From Brachypterus glaber (Eukaryota; Arthropoda; Insecta; Coleoptera; Kateretidae): a stretch of DNA of 64,000 nt. How positions within the stretch are numbered: position 1 is the stretch's first letter; each line of letters opens with the position of its first letter. The stretch spans positions 24,442,945 through 24,506,944 of the forward strand of contig OY294049.1 in the NCBI GenBank assembly GCA_958510825.1. The letters are read 5' to 3'. The translations under genes and the position numbers were made by a program. This document shows, piece by piece, positions 55,814-64,000 of this stretch. Under the pieces are notes generated by a model, which saw only the letters and a program-made list of their open reading frames with translations, ran no database searches and was not told the origin of the DNA.

Positions 55814-57443
55814 GCTTGCAATTGTTTACATAGTTTGTTAATATTCTTAGTATAATTTACTAAGACAATTTTTTTTAGAGTACCACAACTCTATTAAGTC
55901 TATTAAACACGCATTTTTAAAAAAGAACTGTATTCTGAAAAATAAGAAAAAAATCATTTTCACCTTTACTACAAAATTTTACTCAAATAAAAAAAAATTC
56001 AAATTTTACTTTTTCAAGGTGAAAAATTAACGAAAATATTGGTGAAAATGTGAAAAACAAAAGTTACTTTTAAAGGAGTGAAAGTACGAAATAATTTACA
56101 GCATTATTTCATTTCCATTGAAATAATTAGTTATTTTGTTGTTTATAGAATAACCAGTTATAACCGATCATAACTGGTTAACCGTTTATTTCGATTTTTA
56201 ATAATCGAGCAACCGGTTTGGACTTTTTAAAATTTTTATTAATCAACAACCTCTAAATCAGAAAATGTTTATTTTCCGTGTACATAAATTATGTTTGACT
56301 TAACAAAATTTTATTTCACTCATGTAAAACACAATATTTACTGTAAAACAAAACTAATTTTGTTATTTCTTTTTTTTTTTTTTTAGAAAAAGATTTTCAC
56401 GTTTTCTCTGTCAATGTGTACAGGAAGTGAAATCCCATGAGCATTCTATTTAGGTTTTAAAATAACATTGACGGAAAATGCATTTTACTGTGGTTTTTAT
56501 ATATAAAAATGCAAAAATAAATATTAGAACATTATATAATTGGAAAATTTGAAGAAATATATAATTTAAATGACGAAACTTGTTATTACAATGACAAAGA
56601 GCTGGTAAAGTTGCTCAAAACCAATAACAATAAAAAAAAGGTACAAAATAGCATATAACAAATAACTGTAGTGCTTCTTAAACATCTAAAACCAAAGAAG
56701 CGACAATCACTGTTGAACTCTTAAATAAAATCGCCGGATTAGCTTAATTTCTACCTATTTCTATCCTCTTCTGTTAATTATTATAATCAATTATTATTAC
56801 ATTCTGTGAAACGAAAAAGATAGTCAATTCCCTGACAAAAGAATGAAATAGTAAATCTGATGTATGGAAAATAATATGAAATAGAAATTAAAAGAGTTAT
56901 TTATGTGTCAAGGGTATTAAGTAGATGTTTATGCCTTAAGGGCACCCGGGGGCATAAACAACTATTAATACCCGCGGTGCATAAAAACTTTTATGTCATA
57001 CTAGTTCGTTATTGCATCCACAATAAAAATATTTAAAAAAATCCGAATATTCAATTTGATTTTAACAATATCGTTGCTAGGGAAATGCCGTATTAATAAG
57101 TTAACCAACTATCAAACATTGACATCAAAATTATAAGCGTAACATTTTTTATTTAAAATGGAAGAATGGAGAAGGAAAATATGTAATTTATCTAGGAGAA
57201 AGTGAAGAAAAGCAATTAAAGATGCTCTGCAAATGAAAGGATGCTTGTCCAAATGGAATTTTATACAAATATGTTTTAAAAATTTTTGGAAAATGAATAT
57301 GTTAAATTGTCAGTTTGAAAAGTCAAAATTAAAATTTTCTGCGAAGAAGGAAGTAGATGCTCTCAACCTTCCATTTTTAAATTCTTAATTCTTAAAAGAA
57401 CACAATATTTTCATCGGTTCTACCGCTTAATATTGTTAAAATA
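55814..57443. other. AT-rich stretch, no gene seen
   Basis: The only structure noted is a short imperfect palindrome, taaccagttataaccg / cataactggttaaccg, near 56151-56193. Confidence 0.4.
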
Positions 57444-57453
57444 AATAATAATA

Positions 57454-57502
<49 letters not shown>
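57444..57502. repeat. (TAA)n microsatellite
   Basis: TAA triplets with a few aaat interruptions at the start. Confidence 0.9.
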
Positions 57503-57505
<3 letters not shown>

Positions 57506-58201
57506 TCTGTTTTTATATAATAAAGTCACAAAAAACAGGATTTTTTTTTAAATATTTTTTTTTTGGTATGGGTAAACCCTATTGTTTTTATTATTTACAG
57601 ACATTGCCTATCTTTTACGCCGCCTAATTTTGCCTATAGCTGCTAATCGCAAAAATCATAGCCTACTCCGTAGCAAAGAATTGTCGCTTCTTGTTTATTG
57701 TTCTTTTTTTTGTTTTTAAATTATATTCTCAATATATATTATAAAACCTTCTTGATTGTATAGAGAGAATAAACATACCTAAAATGCGGTAAAAGTTTTC
57801 ATAAAACTTTCTCGTATCAAACGTCATATTATTTTTTCCCTTTCTTGAGTACCTTAGAGAAAAGAAAATGATTATTTTAGAAGGGCTTTCAAAACTTAAT
57901 GTTAATAATAAATTTATAACCATACTGACTTTTGACAGATTAATTTAGTAATTGGACCTACTGCCATGAGTGGGGCATACTTACGTACGTACGTTTTTTT
58001 TTTTCAATATATTTAAATAACTATTAATATTGCCTTAATCCTACTGTTTTAACTGTTTTTTTATGTATAATGCAATTTTAGCTATATCCAGGCATGTCCA
58101 CTTAGTATCTATCTATCTTTTTTTTTTTTTTTAAATAACAAAATAAAAATAAAAAAAAATATACCTATATATAACTAAAATAAAAATAAAAATAAAAATG
58201 A
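57503..58201. other. AT-rich stretch, no gene seen
   Basis: Short poly-T and (aaaat)n runs, for example near 58175-58198. No gene. Confidence 0.4.
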
Positions 58202-58470
58202 CTAAATATCTTCCCCTTTCTCCCCAAAAGTACCCAAATCACTGACCGCATTACCCCTTTGTATTGCTACACTCAACCTTTCCCTAAAATACATGCCCTC
58301 ATAAGGATTATGTGAAGTCTGATCCAGTGATAGGTCCAAAAGTACCAAATGTTTCGATTGCGATAGGGTAGAAAAGATAGTTTGAAGAAAGTAAAATGAA
58401 TTTATTAATTTTGCGACGCTCAGCCTTTTCAGCGGCCGCACCGGGACGATTGGCGCTCTCAGGTATGTAT
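58202..58470 (-). pseudogene. Retroelement ORF relic, C-terminal conserved tract
   Basis: Two minus-strand frames must be combined. The upstream one reads PESANRPGAAAEKAERRKIN, then FYPIAIETFGTFGP, and stops. The downstream one reads MYFRERLSVAIQRGNAVSD and LGTF and stops at 58202-58204. The sequence of AIETFG..GP followed by RLS.A.QRGNA..LGT resembles the C-terminal tract of widespread reverse-transcriptase ORFs in animal genomes. This is recalled from pattern, not searched. About 20 residues between the two blocks appear deleted. Clearly a dead copy, antisense to the plus strand. Confidence 0.5.
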
Positions 58471-58599
58471 ATATCTTATAAATAAAAGAAAAAAAATATA
58501 TATCTGTTAGATATAGGGGTAAGGAATCTTTGAACGCTATATTTCACCCTTATTCAATGATAATTCAGCATAATTTTAAAACATGTTTATAGGTAGAAA

Positions 58600-58692
58600 C
58601 AGGGCCGGATTTAGGGGCATGCAGATTACCCGGGGGCCCGGGCTCGAGGGAGGCCCGGCGTCGGAAGTTTACAATAAACAGTTTATTTATGT
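58600..58692 (+). mobile_element. Possible hAT-type terminus
   Basis: Begins cagggccggatttaggggc and continues with a GC-rich gggggcccgggctcgaggg block unlike its surroundings. CAGGGCCGG starts are typical of hAT-like elements. The other end is not found, and the 2.1-kb element is inserted just downstream. Confidence 0.4.
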
Positions 58693-58696
58693 ATAC

Positions 58697-60813
58697 TGTA
58701 ACGACATAAATCGTCACTTTGTAATATAGCAAGGGTTAATTAAACTATTCGTTTACTTACGTTATAATTTATGTTTATTTTGTATATAAATAGTTACGTA
58801 CGTACAGAACTATTTTGTATCTGGGACTATTTTGTAGCAGGAACTGAATTCTAACCATATGAGTCTCTATTCCATAGTTCTACCTGAAAATAACATAAAG
58901 AAAACATAATTAGAATATGATTTTTAATAATAAAGAATCATATGACTTATTTCTCTATAGTGCATTTGTCTATGGACTTACCTGGTTTTTATATGTTTCA
59001 GAGTCTATTGAGGGTTGGATTTCACTGGCTTTCACCTGTAGCTTGTCTCTCTTGTGGAAAGTTGTGTATGATTATCCCTTCGGGATAATCCAGAATTTGT
59101 TGAAAATAGTTTGCTGGAACTGCTCACTTAGATTCAGTATTTTGTTTATACTTAGTTCACAGGACACTTAGTATTCTGTTCGTATTTTTATTAGTTTTGC
59201 TGATAAACAATAAGTATTGTTTATATTTGTTTCTTAGAGTAATATTTTGAGGTTAGATATCACTAATACGGATTTAGTAGGAAACATTCTTTTAATTAGT
59301 TATTATCTTTGATGTAGTTTCAGTTACCTTTATTAGTAATCCTATACGGTAAAACTGTAGTTGATAATGACTTGCATAGATGTCGCTAATAGTTCAGAAA
59401 TAGGATTTTATTTACCTGAAGGGTTCATACCGGTTGATAAGGTCGATTTTCGCTCTTTCTTGATGAACTCTGTACAATGGTGGTCTCATTTTGACGAGTG
59501 TTTATTTTCTGTAATCATCGAAGTAATCCTTCATGTATTTTTATTTAAAGTTAGTGAAAATGAATATTTAAACAATGCGGAAGATATTGTAACTGTTATT
59601 TTATACAATTACGCACTTATAACGTTTCGATGGACATCGAAGACTTAGAATGAGACGTAAGTTAAGTTTTTCTGTTTCTTAGAATATTTCTGAGATATAA
59701 TTATTGTTTTAGCACCATTAATTAACCACCATTATTACTACATTAATTAAGCACAATCACTAGACCATTAATTACTCACCATTTCTATACCATTAATATG
59801 GAATTACATTAATTTAAGTTGAAGTTTATTTTGGTATATTTGATATACAAGTTCTCCGCATGGAGTGATGTTCTGTTGGAACATGGTTCTGTATTTTTCG
59901 GCATAGATAAATTCTATATGACCGTCTAGCAGACAATTTTATATTGGACATAATTTTCAAAAGCATATTTAATCCCGGACAAGATTTTCAATCGAACATT
60001 TTATCCTGGAAGATAATTTTTCCAAAGTAGATGGGACAGCCTATATTCTTTTTTCTTTCATTTGAGAAATGAATTCATCAGCATAGGGGAGACTTGCACA
60101 GATGGAGACGATGGAATTCATACCTCATGGATTTTGCAGAAACCAGCTAAGTACTCATTCTGAAAACTTTTGAAAGCAATATTTCATATTTTTAAATTCT
60201 TTTATTTCAATATTCTTATAACTGTAAACTTTATCAGATCTGATATAGTATTGATTAATACTATATGCCCTTCTGGCTTTTGTTCATTTTTAGGTACTTA
60301 TTTTTTTTAAAACATTTAATCTCATTTATTAATTATTAAATATCATACTTTTGATTAAATGATTTCTAATTTAAGCATGACTTTTATACACTGCAAGAAA
60401 TGATTGTTGTTTACATACATTTCTTGGTGCTTGCTGAACTTCATGTTTTCTTTATACATTTAAGTCGAATGATTTCTGAATTTAGTAATTTTTATTAAGA
60501 TTTCTTTAATTATATCTTAATATAATTACACATATTTTTTATATATATTAATACATTACTTGATGTGCTTTCATTAAGTTTATTTATAATAAATTTCTCA
60601 AATGAATTATCTTATTTTATTTAGGGGTTATATTTTCTCAAACTGAAAAGCTTAAGTATTTACACTAGGTTGTTACTTACCTAAAGGAGTAAAAGCTAAA
60701 GTAACTGGCGCCCCTAACAACATTAATCAATTCTTTCTATTTTTCCCTTGCCCATACCCATTGCTCCGCTGTCAAAACTAGCCGTTGGCAGTGAACGTAT
60801 TAATTACGGTACA
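58697..60813. mobile_element. 2.1-kb TGTA...TACA element with 4-bp TSD, copy 2
   Basis: TGTAACGACATAAATCGTC at the left, ...GTATTAATTACGGTACA at the right, flanked by the perfect duplication atac (58693-58696 and 60814-60817). Full-length inverse of 39112-41244 with small differences. The different target duplications show two independent insertions. A TATATAAAT word lies about 85 bp from the left end. Two plus-strand frames (58917-59171, 59361-59648) are not intact in the other copy, so I do not call genes. Confidence 0.9.
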
Positions 60814-60884
60814 ATACTGTCCCAAAAGAAAGGCGTCAAAACGAGCAAATATGCAGATACCTTTCCAAGTGGACCCTAGACCCT

Positions 60885-61080
60885 CAAATCAGTAAAAATT
60901 TTCGCCTGCGGTGCTAGGACCAATTTACGTTTGTTTAAATTCAAGCTTGTAAAAATTAAGCGTAAAATTTGTAAAAACAATTTCTTGCGGCGTCAGAGAT
61001 TGCATTTTTTTGAAATTTAAAGTACTGTTTTAAAATTAAAATGGTCTATCAAAACTGTAAAAATTTTCGCCTATGCGAAA
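60885..61080 (+). repeat. Fragment of the ~175-bp unit repeat
   Basis: gtaaaaattttcgcctgcgg, ttaagcgtaaaatttgtaaa, tactgttttaaaattaaaat and tggtctatcaaaac correspond to one unit of the array at 6132-6962. Confidence 0.65.
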
Positions 61081-61214
61081 AGCGCTAGAAAAAAAATAGG
61101 AATTACTAATTGATGGTCTTAACAAGTTTCTGAAATATAAAAACAATTGGAGATGGTCGTATCTCATCGCATGTTGAATAGCCCTTTTATAAATCTTATT
61201 ATTGGTTATTCTAT

Positions 61215-61370
61215 TGGATCGTGCAAAAAACGTAAATAGCATCACGGTCATTAACTGCTCTACCAGTTTCGGAGTATTAGAGATTTCGACTTCGTGTCAA
61301 TCTCCAAAATAATCCTTAACTGGTAAAATGCACTTACTGCCCTTAATACTTAAATAACTATTATTTATTT
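61215..61370 (+). repeat. Dispersed repeat I, copy 2
   Basis: See 33800-33955. Same orientation, undefined ends. Confidence 0.6.
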
Positions 61371-61467
61371 AATTAGGAATTAAAGTATTTTTGAGTAAAA
61401 GCTTTCATAGTAGGGACCACAACACAAACGTTTAAATAATGTACAAATAATATACGTTAGAATATTA

Positions 61468-62359
61468 GTGCAGTCAATTAATAAGTTGCAATAAATGTAT
61501 ACTGGCTGATATTCAAAAGGGTAGTAGTGGATGGTAACAAAACACTCCTGTTAGTTTTTCACCGGGTGATTTGCCTAATGGGTGTCCGCTACCTTCACTT
61601 TTAGGGCTGAGTTGCTTATTATGCATCTTACGATAAAAATGCATATGACCAATTTTGTTAAGGAGGAAATGTTCAACAATTTTTATTTGGATCATTTTTT
61701 TAATATATTAATAACAATCGAGTTAATTTAAAAATGTCATATTGGAGGTGAAATTGGTTTTTTCCATTTTTCAGCCAAATTAATCATCGGACAATAAAAG
61801 TGGTTATGAGCAAACTTGTAGCTCTTGAAATTCTCTATAAGTTTCATATACTTTAAATTTTTACTTTGGTACGGTTACAGAGGGCGCAACTCGAATTTCA
61901 CCGTCCACTATAGTAAGAAAATACTTATGAAAATGCATAACATATAAAACTTATAGAGAATTTTAAGAGCTACAAGTTTGCTAATTAGCACTTATAAACT
62001 TCAACGAATAATTTGCCTGAAAAATCGAAAAAATCAATTTCACCCCCAACATGGCCATTTTTGAATATTTATAACTCGATTGTTATTAATATAATAAAAA
62101 AATGATCTCAACAAAAATTGTTGGAAGTTTTCTCTTTAATTAACAAACTTCGTTATATGTATTTTTATCGTAAGATGCATATTTAGCGAGATAACCGCAC
62201 TTTTTCCTAAAATTTAAGATAGCGGACATACCTTACGCAAATCACCCGGTGAAAAACTAACAGGAGTGTTGTGTTACCATTAACTACTGCCCTGTAAAAT
62301 ATCAGCCCGTGAATATTTATTGCAATTTAACATAGGAACTTTTCGTTATTTGACTGGAC
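61468..62359. mobile_element. Long-arm TIR element, family F, copy 2
   Basis: TA|gtgcagtcaatta at the left (decayed) and tatttgactggac|TA at the right. The body follows 17957-18857 throughout, including the ggtacggttacagagg centre. No ORF. Confidence 0.85.
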
Positions 62360-62662
62360 TATATTGTATATCTAGAAATATTAGCAAAATTTAATAATTT
62401 CATATTTTACTGACATTGATTTATAGATTATGTTGTATTAATTTAAGGTTATAAGATTGATTACCTTCGAAAGGAAATGAGTGGAGAATTATTAAACTTT
62501 TATTATTTTAATTTAACCTATAGGAAAAAATATGTGCTATTTAACTACAGTTTTCATTAAGTAATAATGTTATAATAACAATTAATTAAAAATTTAATAT
62601 AAAATATAACCGTTAAAAACAAATATTTTTTTGACTGTTCAATAAATTAATTTTAAATAATA

Positions 62663-62862
62663 NNNNNNNNNNNNNNNNNNNNNNNNNNNNNNNNNNNNNN
62701 NNNNNNNNNNNNNNNNNNNNNNNNNNNNNNNNNNNNNNNNNNNNNNNNNNNNNNNNNNNNNNNNNNNNNNNNNNNNNNNNNNNNNNNNNNNNNNNNNNNN
62801 NNNNNNNNNNNNNNNNNNNNNNNNNNNNNNNNNNNNNNNNNNNNNNNNNNNNNNNNNNNNNN
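62663..62862. other. Assembly gap (200 N)
   Basis: Exactly 200 N, a placeholder length. The reading frame reported across it is not real. Confidence 0.99.
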
Positions 62863-63080
62863 AATTGGAAGTCTTTAACTCAAAGCGTTGTTGATTTGTC
62901 ATGGTCCCAAATTTCCCGGACAGACAGATAGATAGGTAGACAGACAGATAGACAGACAAACCGACAGATAGACAGACCGACCAATAGACAGACCGATAGA
63001 CAAACCGATAGGTAGTCTGACAGGTAGACCGACAGACAGACAGACAAACAGAGAGAAAACCGACAGATTTTTTTTGTAAA
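62863..63080 (-). repeat. Family C fragment with (CAGA/TAGA)n core
   Basis: gaagtctttaactcaaagcg and ccaaatttcccgg match the landmarks next to the tetranucleotide core of the copy at 27360, but here the core (62919-63060) is a mixed cagacagatagaccga-type run. Frames rich in SVCLS and SIGLS are products of the repeat. Confidence 0.6.
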
Positions 63081-64000
63081 ATGGTCGGTGCTTATTTAAC
63101 TGTTGGTCCAACGAGATCGTTTTTTCAGTGTAGTGTCTAAGTAATTAGTATTAGTAGGTTTATTAGTTTTAGTATTTTAAATGTCTACTTGCCACCTTTT
63201 ATTTAATGTTTTCAATAAAACATTTTTTATTATTCAATACAAGACATTTTATTCAAATAGTTGAACAGAAAAGTTAAAACTGTATCCAGCAGGATTAAAA
63301 TGAACCCATGTAATTAGAAGAATTAGTCTTTTGACTGTTTATTCACAATTATTCAAGTGTGATAAGAGCTTAAAGAAAGGGACCTTTATTCAGTCATCAC
63401 AGGCCCGTCATTTCTAATAAGAAAGACAGGAAATTCTCTAAATTCCCTCATCACCTATTAATCATCGTTTCTACCACTACCTTTGCTTTCTGCACATCCG
63501 CCTCTTTGTCTATTCCGTTGTAGAAAACCGATTAGCTTGTTTTGGTTGGAAAGATTTATGTGAATTTTACATCTGCACGGATTAAACAATATCGTAATGA
63601 ATATCGTAAATATGTTATAAAATACAACAAAATAGTGTAGTATATACGCAAAACACAAAATATGATTAATCATACAATTTCAAAGAAGTTAATTATATTT
63701 GGTATTAGGTAAAAACAAGATAGCTTTACTTAAAGTCATCTTGAGTAGAAGAAAGTCGACTAATTTCGGATACCATTTACAATTTATCCAATATTTAACA
63801 GGTGATATTACTTTTTGATATATTTTTTTTATATAATAACATACAACTTATTTTAACGAATCATAATTTCTTATGAAAACATTTTTATTATAGTTTTTTT
63901 TTTTCAAAAAACGCGGTTAAAAAAACATTGCGCATTTTTGTGCATTTGACAAAGGCTTCTTAATTTCGGACATATGCGATTTTTTTTCAATAGTAGATCT
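63081..64000. other. AT-rich stretch, no gene seen
   Basis: No supported feature up to the window end. Confidence 0.4.

Noticed and set aside
58917..59648. Two plus-strand frames of 84 and 95 codons inside the 2.1-kb element
   Set aside because: The first diverges by indel after about 45 codons and the second is broken by a stop in the other copy at 39112-41244, so neither is conserved as protein.
62899..63111. Frame rich in SVCLS/SIGLS, signal-peptide-like
   Set aside because: Translation of the (CAGA/TAGA)n run. No start or downstream coding sequence.

Overview
The window is AT-rich, intron-sized animal DNA, almost certainly from an insect. Only one host coding exon is recognisable: the second half of an immunoglobulin V-set domain of a sidestep-family (Side) cell-surface receptor, on the minus strand at about 31378-31586, with a clear splice acceptor and donor. 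Sidestep genes belong to insects and other arthropods, which is the main taxonomic clue. I cannot name the order. The gene's other exons are not visible, so most of the window is probably intron on both sides of this exon. I see no rRNA gene, intact tRNA gene, CRISPR array or complete protein-coding gene.

Everything else that can be recognised is mobile-element debris, much of it dateable by nesting. (1) TA-flanked, foldback-type elements with long inverted arms make up several families: CAGGGTG-type at 702-1862, 1896-2390, 27012-28594, 30965-31281 and 48401-49577; CCGGGTGTCC/CAGAGCGGTCC-type at 7651-8365 and 33005-33680; GTCCAGTCAAAT-type at 17957-18857 and 61468-62359; GGGTAAAACCCCC-type at 11472-12889; GGGGAAGGTAGGG-type at 25764-26823; and small MITEs at 16555-16703 and 51015-51141. 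(2) A tRNA-derived SINE has full copies at 10285, 22679, 24294 (reverse) and 53666, and a tail fragment at 7418. (3) Two 2.1-kb elements with TGTA...TACA ends and perfect 4-bp target duplications lie in opposite orientation at 39112-41244 and 58697-60813. They are either solo LTRs or Ginger-like DNA transposons. (4) Non-LTR retrotransposon relics lie at 45831-46179, 46372-46835 (with a second LINE inserted in it at 46495-46795), probably 20118-20325, and 58202-58470. (5) A TTAA-flanked piggyBac-like relic lies at 51855-52803.

The features most worth a second look are: two arrays of a TTACC(T/G)CGAAA-like motif repeated every 14-17 bp (15234-15999 in two opposed clusters, and 36976-37207); the nested palindrome at 21944-25635, which carries two near-identical copies of an unidentified exon-like open frame plus a SINE, and whose centre is broken by a 200-base assembly gap; and the insertions whose empty sites can be read inside the window.

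Assembly gaps of exactly 200 N lie at 24022-24221 and 62663-62862. Stretches not listed individually are AT-rich, low-complexity sequence in which I see no gene.
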